This document shows, piece by piece, positions 13,196-24,895 of a DNA stretch of 64,000 bases. The position numbers and the translations under genes are program-made. The notes beneath the pieces were generated by a model that ran no database searches, was not told the DNA's origin, and saw only the letters and a program-made list of their open reading frames with translations. This stretch comes from Colletes latitarsis (Eukaryota > Arthropoda > Insecta > Hymenoptera > Colletidae): the NCBI RefSeq assembly GCF_051014445.1, contig NW_027488379.1, positions 1 to 64,000 of the forward strand. Direction: 5' to 3'. Every line of letters starts with the position of its first letter. The first letter of the stretch is position 1.

Positions 13196-13949
13196 TTAAA
13201 CCTGGTTTCGATCAATATTTTTGAGGATAACGCATGTTAGGTCTAGGTTAGGCCGGGTATTTTCACTCATCAGACTCATACTTTCGCATTCTGCACATAC
13301 TTGTTGGACGGATCCTGGGTTTTTTCTGGTTTGAATCACGTAGTAATGTGGGACCACACTGAAACAATCAATTAAACCTGGTCTTGATAAATATTTTAGA
13401 GGATAACGCATGTTAGGTCTGGGATAGGTCTGGGATTTGCCCTCATCAGGCTCACACTTTCGCGTTTTTCACATACTTGTTGAACAGATCCTGGGTTTTT
13501 TCCGGTTTGGGTCACGTAGTAGTGTGGTACCACACTGAAACAGTCGATTAAACCTGGTTTGGATCAATATTTTAGAGGATAACCCAAGTTTGGTCTGGGA
13601 TAGGTCTGGGATTCATTCATCTGTTCACATACTTGTTGAACAGATCCTGGGTTTTTTCTGGTTTGGGTCCCGTAGTAATGTGGTACCACACTGAAACAGT
13701 CAATTAAACCAGGTTTCGATCAATATTTTTGAGGATAACGCATGTTTGGTCTAGGTTAGGCCTGGGACTTTCACTCACAGACTCATACTTTCGCATTCTT
13801 CACATACTTGTTGAACGGATCCTGGGTTTTTTCTGGTTTGGATCACGTAGTAATGTGGGACCACACTGAAACAATGAATTAAACCTGGTCTTGATAAATA
13901 TTTTTGAGGATAACGCAAGTTAGGTCTGGGATAGGTCTGGGATTTGCCC
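13196..13949. repeat. Satellite segment shared with both copies of the 2620-bp unit
   Basis: Bases 13196 to about 14161 recur at 20926 (offset 7730) and 23546 (offset 10350). A short monomer at 13611, with 20 bp missing across the CTCATACTTTCGC core, is shared by all three copies (13611, 21341, 23961) and proves common origin. The last of these copies carries the retrotransposon, so this segment is its empty counterpart. Confidence 0.8.
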
Positions 13950-16900
13950 TCATCAGGCCCATACTTTCGCGTTTTTCACATACTTGTTGAACAGATCCTG
14001 GGTTTTTTCCGGTTTGGGTCACGTAGTAATGTGGTACCACACTGAAACAGTAGATTAAACCAGGTTTTGATCAATATTTTTGAGGATAACGCATGTTAGG
14101 TCTAGTTTAGGCCTGGGATTTGCCCTCATCAGAGTCATACTTTCGCATACTTCAAATACTTGTTGAACAGGTCCTGGGTTTTTTTCTGGTTTCGATCACG
14201 TAGTAATGTGGCGCCACACTGAAACAGTCGATTAAACCTGGTTTCGATCAATATTTTTGAGGATAACGCATGTTAGGTATAGGTTAGGCCGAGGATTTTC
14301 ACTCATCAGACTCATACTTTCGCATTCTCCACATACTTGTTGAACGGATCCAGAGTTTTTTCTGGTTTGGATCACATAGTAATGTGGTACCACACTGAAA
14401 CAGACGATTAAACCAGGTTTCGATCGATATTTTTGAGGATAACGCATGTTAGGTCTAGGTTAGGCCGGGGGTTTTCACTCAACACACTCATACTTTCGAA
14501 TTCTTCACATACTTGTTGAACGGATCCTGGGTTTTTACTGGTTTGGATCACGTAGTAATGTGGTACCACACTGAAACATTCAATTAAAGCTGGTCTTGAT
14601 AAATATTTTAGAGGACAACGCATGTTAGGTCTGGGATAGGTCTGGGATTTGCCCTCATCAGGCTCATACTTTCGCGTTTTTCACATACTTGTTGAACAGA
14701 TCCTGGGTTTTTTCCGGTTTGGGTCACGTAGTAGTGTGGTACCACACTGAAACAGTCGATTAAACCTGGTTTGGATCAATATTTTAGAGGATAACCCAAG
14801 TTTGGTCTGGGATAGGTCTGGGATTTTCACTCATCAGACTCATACCTTCGCAGTCTTCACATACTTGTTGAACAGATCCTGGGTTTTTTCTGGTATGGGT
14901 CCCGTAGTAATGTGGTACCACACTGAAACAGTCAATTAAACCAGGTTTCGATCAATATTTTTGAGGATAACGCATGTTTGGTCTAGGTTAGGCCTGGGAC
15001 TTTCACTCATCAGACTCATACTTTCGCATTCTTCACATACTTGTTGAACGGATCCTGGGTTTTTTCTGGTTTGGATCACGTAGTAATGTGGGACCACACT
15101 GAAACAATGAATTAAACCTGGTCTTGATAAATATTTTTGAGGATAACGCAAGTTAGGTCTGGGATAGGTCTGGGATTTGCCCTCATCAGGCCCATACTTT
15201 CGCGTTTTTCACATACTTGTTGAACAGATCCTGGGGTTTTTCCGGTTTGGGGTCACGTAGTAGTGTGGTACCACACTGAAACGGTCGATTAAACCTGGCT
15301 TCGATCAATATTTTTGAGGATAACGCATGTTAGGTCTAGGTTAGGCCGGGGATTTTCAGTCATCAGACTCATACTTTCGCATTCTTCACATACTTGTTGG
15401 ACGGACCCTGGGTTTTTTCTGGTTTGGATCACGTAGTAATGTGGGACCACAGGAAACAATCAATTAAACCTGGTCTTGATAAATATTTTAGAGGATAACG
15501 CATGTTAGGTCTGGGATAGGTCTGGGATTTGCCCTCATCAGACTCATACTTTCGCATACTTCAAATACTTGTTGAACAGGTCCTGGGTTTTTTTCTGGTT
15601 TGGATCACGTTGTAATGTGGTACCACACTGAAACAGTCGATTAAACCTGGTTTCGATCAATATTTTTGAGGATAACGCATGTTAGGTCTAGGTTAGGCCG
15701 GGTATTTTCACTCATCAGACTCATACTTTCGCATTCTGCACATACTTGTTGGACGGATCCTGGGTTTTTTCTGGTTTGGATCACGTAGTAATGTGGGACC
15801 ACACTGAAACAATCAATTAAACCTGGTCTTGATAAATATTTTAGAGGATAACGCATGTTAGGTCTGGGATAGGTCTGGGATTTGCCCTCATCAGGCTCAC
15901 ACTTTCGCGTTTTTCACATACTTGTTGAACAGATCCTGGGTTTTTTCCGGTTTGGGTCACGTAGTAATGTGGTACCACACTGAAACAGTAGATTAAACCA
16001 GGTTTTGATCACTATTTTTGAGGATAACGCATGTTAGGTCTAGTTTAGGCCTGGGATTTGCCCTCATCAGACTCATACTTTCGCATACTTCAAATACTTG
16101 TTGAACAGGTCCTGGGTTTTTTTCTGGTTTCGATCACGTAGTAATGTGGCGCCACACTGAAACAGTCGATTAAACCTGGTTTCGATCAATAGTTTTGAGG
16201 ATAACGCATGTTAGGTATAGGTTAGGCCGTGGATTTTCACTCATCAGACTCATACTTTCGCATTCTCCACATACTTGTTGAACGGATCCTGAGTTTTTTC
16301 TGGTTTGGATCACATAGTAATGTGGTACCACACTGAAACAGACGATTAAACCAGGTTTCGATCGATATTTTTGAGGATAACGCATGTTAGGTCTAGGTTA
16401 GGCCGGGGGTTTTCACTCAACACACTCATACTTTCGAATTCTTCACATACTTGTTGAACGGATCCTGGGTTTTTACTGGTTTGGATCACGTAGTAATGTG
16501 GTACCACACTGAAACATTCAATTAAAGCTGGTCTTGATAAATATTTTAGAGGACAACGCATGTTAGGTCTGGGATAGGTCTGGGATTTGCCCTCATCAGG
16601 CTCATACTTTCGCGTTTTTCACATACTTGTTGAACAGATCCTGGGTTTTTTCCGGTTTGGGTCACGTAGTAGTGTGGTACCACACTGAAACAGTCGATTA
16701 AACCTGGTTTGGATCAATATTTTAGAGGATAACCCAAGTTTGGTCTGGGATAGGTCTGGGATTTTCACTCATCAGACTCATACCTTCGCAGTCTTCACAT
16801 ACTTGTTGAACAGATCCTGGGTTTTTTCTGGTATGGGTCCCGTAGTAATGTGGTACCACACTGAAACAGTCAATTAAACCAGGTTTCGATCAATATTTTT

Positions 16901-19900
16901 GAGGATAACGCATGTTTGGTCTAGGTTAGGCCTGGGACTTTCACTCATCAGACTCATACTTTCGCATTCTTCACATACTTGTTGAACGGATCCTGGGTTT
17001 TTTCTGGTTTGGATCACGTAGTAATGTGGGACCACACTGAAACAATGAATTAAACCTGGTCTTGATAAATATTTTTGAGGATAACGCAAGTTAGGTCTGG
17101 GATAGGTCTGGGATTTGCCCTCATCAGGCCCATACTTTCGCGTTTTTCACATACTTGTTGAACAGATCCTGGGTTTTTTCCGGTTTGGGGTCACGTAGTA
17201 GTGTGGTACCACACTGAAACGGTCGATTAAACCTGGCTTCGATCAATATTTTTGAGGATAACGCATGTTAGGTCTAGGTTAGGCCGGGGATTTTCAGTCA
17301 TCAGACTCATACTTTCGCATTCTTCACATACTTGTTGGACGGACCCTGGGTTTTTTCTGGTTTGGATCACGTAGTAATGTGGGACCACAGGAAACAATCA
17401 ATTAAACCTGGTCTTGATAAATATTTTAGAGGATAACGCATGTTAGGTCTGGGATAGGTCTGGGATTTGCCCTCATCAGACTCATACTTTCGCATACTTC
17501 AAATACTTGTTGAACAGGTCCTGGGTTTTTTTCTGGTTTGGATCACGTAGTAATGTGGTACCACACTGAAACAGTCGATTAAACCTGGTTTCGATCAATA
17601 TTTTTGAGGATAACGCATGTTAGGTCTAGGTTAGGCCGGGTATTTTCACTCATCAGACTCTTACTTTCGCATTCTGCACATACTTGTTGGACGGATCCTG
17701 GGTTTTTTCTGGTTTGGATCACGTAGTAATGTGGGACCACACTGAAACAATCAATTAAACCTGGTCTTGATAAATATTTTAGAGGATAACGCATGTTAGG
17801 TCTGGGATAGGTCTGGGATTTGCCCTCATCAGGCTCACACTTTCGCGTTTTTCACATACTTGTTGAACAGATCCTGGGTTTTTTCCGGTTTGGGTCACGT
17901 AGTAATGTGGTACCACACTGAAACAGTAGATTAAACCAGGTTTTGATCAATATTTTTGAGGATAACGCATGTTAGGTCTAGTTTAGGCCTGGGATTTGCC
18001 CTCATCAGACTCATACTTTCGCATACTTCAAATACTTGTTGAACAGGTCCTGGGTTTTTTTCTGGTTTCGATCACGTAGTAATGTGGCGCCACACTGAAA
18101 CAGTCGATTAAACCTGGTTTCGATCAATAGTTTTGAGGATAACGCATGTTAGGTATAGGTTAGACCGTGGATTTTCACTCATCAGACTCATACTTTCGCA
18201 TTCTCCACATACTTGTTGAACGGATCCTGAGTTTTTTCTGGTTTGGATCACATAGTAATGTGGTACCACACTGAAACAGACGATTAAACCAGGTTTCGAT
18301 CGATATTTTTGAGGATAACGCATGTTAGGTCTAGGTTAGGCCGGGGGTTTTCACTCAACACACTCATACTTTCGAATTCTTCACATACTTGTTGAACGGA
18401 TCCTGGGTTTTTACTGGTTTGGATCACGTAGTAATGTGGTACCACACTGAAACATTCAATTAAAGCTGGTCTTGATAAATATTTTAGAGGACAACGCATG
18501 TTAGGTCTGGGATAGGTCTGGGATTTGCCCTCATCAGGCTCATACTTTCGCGTTTTTCACATACTTGTTGAACAGATCCTGGGTTTTTTCCGGTTTGGGT
18601 CACGTAGTAGTGTGGTACCACACTGAAACAGTCGATTAAACCTGGTTTGGATCAATATTTTAGAGGATAACCCAAGTTTGGTCTGGGATAGGTCTGGGAT
18701 TTTCACTCATCAGACTCATACCTTCGCAGTCTTCACATACTTGTTGAACAGATCCTGGGTTTTTTCTGGTATGGGTCCCGTAGTAATGTGGTACCACACT
18801 GAAACAGTCAATTAAACCAGGTTTCGATCAATATTTTTGAGGATAACGCATGTTTGGTCTAGGTTAGGCCTGGGACTTTCACTCATCAGACTCATACTTT
18901 CGCATTCTTCACATACTTGTTGAACGGATCCTGGGTTTTTTCTGGTTTGGATCACGTAGTAATGTGGGACCACACTGAAACAATGAATTAAACCTGGTCT
19001 TGATAAATATTTTTGAGGATAACGCAAGTTAGGTCTGGGATAGGTCTGGGATTTGCCCTCATCAGGCCCATACTTTCGCGTTTTTCACATACTTGTTGAA
19101 CAGATCCTGGGTTTTTTCCGGTTTGGGGTCACGTAGTAGTGTGGTACCACACTGAAACGGTCGATTAAACCTGGCTTCGATCAATATTTTTGAGGATAAC
19201 GCATGTTAGGTCTAGGTTAGGCCGGGGATTTTCAGTCAACAGACTCATACTTTCGCATTCTTCACATACTTGTTGGACGGACCCTGGGTTTTTTCTGGTT
19301 TGGATCACGTAGTAATGTGGGACCACAGGAAACAATCAATTAAACCTGGTCTTGATAAATATTTTAGAGGATAACGCATGTTAGGTCTGGGATAGGTCTG
19401 GGATTTGCCCTCATCAGACTCATACTTTCGCATACTTCAAATACTTGTTGAACAGGTCCTGGGTTTTTTTCTGGTTTGGATCACGTAGTAATGTGGTACC
19501 ACACTGAAACAGTCGATTAAACCTGGTTTCGATCAATATTTTTGAGGATAACGCATGTTAGGTCTAGGTTAGGCCGGGTATTTTCACTCATCAGACTCAT
19601 ACTTTCGCATTCTGCACATACTTGTTGGACGGATCCTGGGTTTTTTCTGGTTTGGATCACGTAGTAATGTGGGACCACACTGAAACAATCAATTAAACCT
19701 GGTCTTGATAAATATTTTAGAGGATAACGCATGTTAGGTCTGGGATAGGTCTGGGATTTGCCCTCATCAGGCTCACACTTTCGCGTTTTTCACATACTTG
19801 TTGAACAGATCCTGGGTTTTTTCCGGTTTGGGTCACGTAGTAATGTGGTACCACACTGAAACAGTAGATTAAACCAGGTTTTGATCAATATTTTTGAGGA

Positions 19901-19967
19901 TAACGCATGTTAGGTCTAGTTTAGGCCTGGGATTTGCCCTCATCAGACTCATACTTTCGCATACTTC
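13950..19967. repeat. 11-monomer higher-order repeat, period 1938 bp, about 3.1 copies
   Basis: Copies begin near 13950, 15888 and 17826, with a partial fourth to about 19967. Spacing of 1938 (11 x 176 + 2) is exact at 14232/16170/18108, 14408/16346/18284, 14936/16874/18812 and 15641/17579/19517. Copies differ by only a few substitutions, such as CCAGAG at 14350 versus CCTGAG in the later copies, so homogenisation is recent. Marker variants include ATGTGGCGCCACACTG and the CACAGGAAAC deletion. The same unit resumes at 30517 beyond the retrotransposon. Confidence 0.88.
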
Positions 19968-22900
19968 ACATACTTGTTGAACGGATCCTGGGTTTTTTCT
20001 GGTTTGGATCACGTAGTAATGTGGGACCACACTGAAACAATGAATTAAACCTGGTCTTGATAAATATTTTTGAGGATAACGCAAGTTAGGTCTGGGATAG
20101 GTCTGGGATTTGCCCTCATCAGGCCCATACTTTCGCGTTTTTCACATACTTGTTGAACAGATCATGGGTTTTTTCCGGTTTGGGGTCACGTAGTAGTGTG
20201 GTACCACACTGAAACGGTCGATTAAACCTGGCTTCGATCAATATTTTTGAGGATAACGCATGTTAGGTCTAGGTTAGGCCGGGGATTTTCAGTCATCAGA
20301 CTCATACATTCGCATTCTTCACATACTTGTTGGACGGACCCTGGGTTTTTTCTGGTTTGGATCACGTAGTAATGTGGGACCACAGGAAACAATCAATTAA
20401 ACCTGGTCTTGATAAATATTTTAGAGGATAACGCATGTTAGGTCTGGGATAGGTCTGGGATTTGCCCTCATCAGGCCCATACTTTCGCGTTTTTCACATA
20501 CTTGTTGAACAGATCCTGGGTTTTTTCCGGTTTGGGGTCACGTAGTAGTGTGGTACCACACTGAAACGGTCGATTAAACCTGGCTTCGATCAATATTTTT
20601 GAGGATAACGCATGTTAGGTCTAGGTTAGGCCGGGGATTTTCAGTCAACAGACTCATACTTTCGCATTCTTCACATACTTGTTGGACGGACCCTGGGTTT
20701 TTTCTGGTTTGGATCACGTAGTAATGTGGGACCACAGGAAACAATCAATTAAACCTGGTCTTGATAAATATTTTAGAGGATAACGCATGTTAGGTCTGGG
20801 ATAGGTCTGGGATTTGCCCTCATCAGACTCATACTTTCGCATACTTCAAATACTTGTTGAACAGGTCCTGGGTTTTTTTCTGGTTTGGATCACGTAGTAA
20901 TGTGGTACCACACTGAAACAGTCGATTAAACCTGGTTTCGATCAATATTTTTGAGGATAACGCATGTTAGGTCTAGGTTAGGCCGGGTATTTTCACTCAT
21001 CAGACTCATACTTTCGCATTCTGCACATACTTGTTGGACGGATCCTGGGTTTTTTCTGGTTTGGATCACGTAGTAATGTGGGACCACACTGAAACAATCA
21101 ATTAAACCTGGTCTTGATAAATATTTTAGAGGATAACGCATGTTAGGTCTGGGATAGGTCTGGGATTTGCCCTCATCAGGCTCACACTTTCGCGTTTTTC
21201 ACATACTTGTTGAACAGATCCTGGGTTTTTTCCGGTTTGGGTCACGTAGTAGTGTGGTACCACACTGAAACAGTCGATTAAACCTGGTTTGGATCAATAT
21301 TTTAGAGGATAACCCAAGTTTGGTCTGGGATAGGTCTGGGATTCATTCATCTGTTCACATACTTGTTGAACAGATCCTGGGTTTTTTCTGGTTTGGGTCC
21401 CGTAGTAATGTGGTACCACACTGAAACAGTCAATTAAACCAGGTTTCGATCAATATTTTTGAGGATAACGCATGTTTGGTCTAGGTTAGGCCTGGGACTT
21501 TCACTCACAGACTCATACTTTCGCATTCTTCACATACTTGTTGAACGGATCCTGGGTTTTTTCTGGTTTGGATCACGTAGTAATGTGGGACCACACTGAA
21601 ACAATGAATTAAACCTGGTCTTGATAAATATTTTTGAGGATAACGCAAGTTAGGTCTGGGATAGGTCTGGGATTTGCCCTGATCAGGCCCATACTTTCGC
21701 GTTTTTCACATACTTGTTGAACAGATCCTGGGTTTTTTCCGGTTTGGGTCAGGTAGTAATGTGGTACCACACTGAAACAGTAGATTAAACCAGGTTTTGA
21801 TCAATATTTTTGAGGATAACGCATGTTAGGTCTAGTTTAGGCCTGGGATTTTCAGTCAACAGACTCATACTTTCGCATTCTTCACATACTTGTTGGACGG
21901 ACCCTGGGTTTTTTCTGGTTTGGATCACGTAGTAATGTGGGACCACAGGAAACAATCAATTAAACCTGGTCTTGATAAATATTTTAGAGGATAACGCATG
22001 TTAGGTCTGGGATAGGTCTGGGATTTGCCCTCATCAGACTCATACTTTCGCATACTTCAAATACTTGTTGAACAGGTCCTGGGTTTTTTTCTGGTTTGGA
22101 TCACGTAGTAATGTGGTACCACACTGAAACAGTCGATTAAACCTGGTTTCGATCAATATTTTTGAGGATAACGCATGTTAGGTCTAGGTTAGGCCGGGTA
22201 TTTTCACTCATCAGACTCATACTTTCGCATTCTGCACATACTTGTTGGACGGATCCTGGGTTTTTTCTGGTTTGGATCACGTAGTAATGTGGGACCACAC
22301 TGAAACAATCAATTAAACCTGGTCTTGATAAATATTTTAGAGGATAACGCATGTTAGGTCTGGGATAGGTCTGGGATTTGCCCTCATCAGGCTCACACTT
22401 TCGCGTTTTTCACATACTTGTTGAACAGATCCTGGGTTTTTTCCGGTTTGGGTCACGTAGTAATGTGGTACCACACTGAAACAGTAGATTAAACCAGGTT
22501 TTGATCAATATTTTTGAGGATAACGCATGTTAGGTCTAGTTTAGGCCTGGGATTTGCCCTCATCAGACTCATACTTTCGCATACTTCACATACTTGTTGA
22601 ACGGATCCTGGGTTTTTTCTGGTTTGGATCACGTAGTAATGTGGGACCACACTGAAACAATGAATTAAACCTGGTCTTGATAAATATTTTTGAGGATAAC
22701 GCAAGTTAGGTCTGGGATAGGTCTGGGATTTGCCCTCATCAGGCCCATACTTTCGCGTTTTTCACATACTTGTTGAACAGATCCTGGGTTTTTTCCGGTT
22801 TGGGGTCACGTAGTAGTGTGGTACCACACTGAAACGGTCGATTAAACCTGGCTTCGATCAATATTTTTGAGGATAACGCATGTTAGGTCTAGGTTAGGCC

Positions 22901-24475
22901 GGGGATTTTCAGTCATCAGACTCATACTTTCGCATTCTTCACATACTTGTTGGACGGACCCTGGGTTTTTTCTGGTTTGGATCACGTAGTAATGTGGGAC
23001 CACAGGAAACAATCAATTAAACCTGGTCTTGATAAATATTTTAGAGGATAACGCATGTTAGGTCTGGGATAGGTCTGGGATTTGCCCTCATCAGGCCCAT
23101 ACTTTCGCGTTTTTCACATACTTGTTGAACAGATCCTGGGTTTTTTCCGGTTTGGGGTCACGTAGTAGTGTGGTACCACACTGAAACGGTCGATTAAACC
23201 TGGCTTCGATCAATATTTTTGAGGATAACGCATGTTAGGTCTAGGTTAGGCCGGGGATTTTCAGTCAACAGACTCATACTTTCGCATTCTTCACATACTT
23301 GTTGGACGGACCCTGGGTTTTTTCTGGTTTGGATCACGTAGTAATGTGGGACCACAGGAAACAATCAATTAAACCTGGTCTTGATAAATATTTTAGAGGA
23401 TAACGCATGTTAGGTCTGGGATAGGTCTGGGATTTGCCCTCATCAGACTCATACTTTCGCATACTTCAAATACTTGTTGAACAGGTCCTGGGTTTTTTTC
23501 TGGTTTGGATCACGTAGTAATGTGGTACCACACTGAAACAGTCGATTAAACCTGGTTTCGATCAATATTTTTGAGGATAACGCATGTTAGGTCTAGGTTA
23601 GGCCGGGTATTTTCACTCATCAGACTCATACTTTCGCATTCTGCACATACTTGTTGGACGGATCCTGGGTTTTTTCTGGTTTGGATCACGTAGTAATGTG
23701 GGACCACACTGAAACAATCAATTAAACCTGGTCTTGATAAATATTTTAGAGGATAACGCATGTTAGGTCTGGGATAGGTCTGGGATTTGCCCTCATCAGG
23801 CTCACACTTTCGCGTTTTTCACATACTTGTTGAACAGATCCTGGGTTTTTTCCGGTTTGGGTCACGTAGTAGTGTGGTACCACACTGAAACAGTCGATTA
23901 AACCTGGTTTGGATCAATATTTTAGAGGATAACCCAAGTTTGGTCTGGGATAGGTCTGGGATTCATTCATCTGTTCACATACTTGTTGAACAGATCCTGG
24001 GTTTTTTCTGGTTTGGGTCCCGTAGTAATGTGGTACCACACTGAAACAGTCAATTAAACCAGGTTTCGATCAATATTTTTGAGGATAACGCATGTTTGGT
24101 CTAGGTTAGGCCTGGGACTTTCACTCACAGACTCATACTTTCGCATTCTTCACATACTTGTTGAACGGATCCTGGGTTTTTTCTGGTTTGGATCACGTAG
24201 TAATGTGGGACCACACTGAAACAATGAATTAAACCTGGTCTTGATAAATATTTTTGAGGATAACGCAAGTTAGGTCTGGGATAGGTCTGGGATTTGCCCT
24301 GATCAGGCCCATACTTTCGCGTTTTTCACATACTTGTTGAACAGATCCTGGGTTTTTTCCGGTTTGGGTCAGGTAGTAATGTGGTACCACACTGAAACAG
24401 TAGATTAAACCAGGTTTTGATCAATATTTTTGAGGATAACGCATGTTAGGTCTAGTTTAGGCCTGGGATTTGCCC
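19236..24475. repeat. 2620-bp higher-order repeat, two copies
   Basis: The segments 19236-21855 and 21856-24475 align at offset 2620, checked at 19321/21941, 19517/22137, 19869/22489 and 20926/23546. The length is 15 monomers less the 20-bp deletion monomer. Each copy contains an internal two-monomer duplication (for example about 20104-20452 against 20456-20808, offset 352). The first 0.7 kb overlaps the end of the 1938-bp block, showing that this unit was built from 11-mer material. The second copy ends 36 bp before the retrotransposon. Confidence 0.85.
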
Positions 24476-24497
24476 TCATCAGAGTCATACTTTCGCA

Positions 24498-24511
24498 TAC
24501 TTCAAATACTT
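24498..24511 (+). repeat. Target-site duplication, left copy
   Basis: TACTTCAAATACTT immediately precedes the retrotransposon and is repeated exactly at 30517-30530. The uninterrupted sequence lies at 14148-14161 within the matching satellite monomer. The base before it is A, which cannot be separated from the poly(A) on the right, so the duplication is 14 or 15 bp. Confidence 0.95.
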
Positions 24512-24895
24512 CCCCTCAGGGGCTGCCAGCCTTTCAGCTGCAGTACGGGCTTAACGAACCCGGGGTACCCGAGTCATACACACACCGTAAGCCTCCTGTT
24601 GGTCGTCACAACGACCCATTCACAATTCCCTATTGGTTTTGTGAATGGTACGTGACGGCAGGAGGAACGGGGGTCTTGGCTTGACCGCCTGGGCCACGAG
24701 TATGGCGACTCTATAAAATCGCCCTCCAATCCTAAGCTATGGTGCGCGGCGATGGGATGCATGGTTGGGGGAGAAGGCCCAATCCCAAGCGACCACCTCC
24801 GGGGAACCTGCCGAACCCCCGGAGTATTAGGCTTACCCGGGTAAGGCGGCTCTGCCCGGGTGGACCTTTATTTCCGACCATCTCGTGGGATTTTT
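24512..24895 (+). other. Retrotransposon 5' UTR with hairpins
   Basis: This is 384 nt without a long coding frame of its own, from the left junction to the first good ORF1 ATG. It contains paired segments: GTCAC and CCATTCACAA (24605-24609, 24616-24625) face TTGTGAATGG and GTGAC (24639-24648, 24652-24656); CTCCGGGG (24797-24804) faces CCCCGGAG (24817-24824); CTTACCCGGGTAAG (24832-24845) is a perfect palindrome. Elements of this kind usually carry an internal promoter near the 5' end, but I see no motif that pins it down. Its presence argues that the copy is not 5'-truncated. Confidence 0.75.

Larger units (their letters stand above)
1..24511. repeat. Satellite array, left arm (about 176-bp monomers)
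   Basis: Continuous head-to-tail monomers with no gene-like sequence. Each monomer has the same order of landmarks: a segment around GATCAATATTTT, a GTTAGG-rich segment, the core CTCATACTTTCGC, a T-rich segment after GATCCTGGG, then a palindromic segment around TGTGGTACCACA and CTGAAACAGTC. Equivalent sites recur at multiples of about 176 bp (for example 14232, 14408, 14936). Monomers differ by substitutions, short indels and exchanged segments, which define subtypes arranged in higher-order repeats. The array runs off the left edge of the window. Its length, single orientation and higher-order structure fit heterochromatic satellite DNA; a centromeric role is possible but not shown. Confidence 0.97.

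Noticed and set aside
1..24511. CRISPR array
   Set aside because: The whole 176-bp monomer is repeated. There are no unique spacers and no associated genes.
24430..24684. 84-codon plus-strand ORF across the left junction
   Set aside because: It begins in satellite and runs into the 5' UTR, so it is created by the insertion and has no domain.
24712..24719. TATAAAAT as a TATA box
   Set aside because: It lies 200 nt inside the element, so a transcript starting downstream would lose the 5' end. It is more likely chance within a small GGCGA/TCGCC stem.
24860..24895. Upstream GTG start for ORF1
   Set aside because: Non-AUG initiation at GTG is not expected here. The in-frame ATG at 24896 follows closely and keeps all domains.
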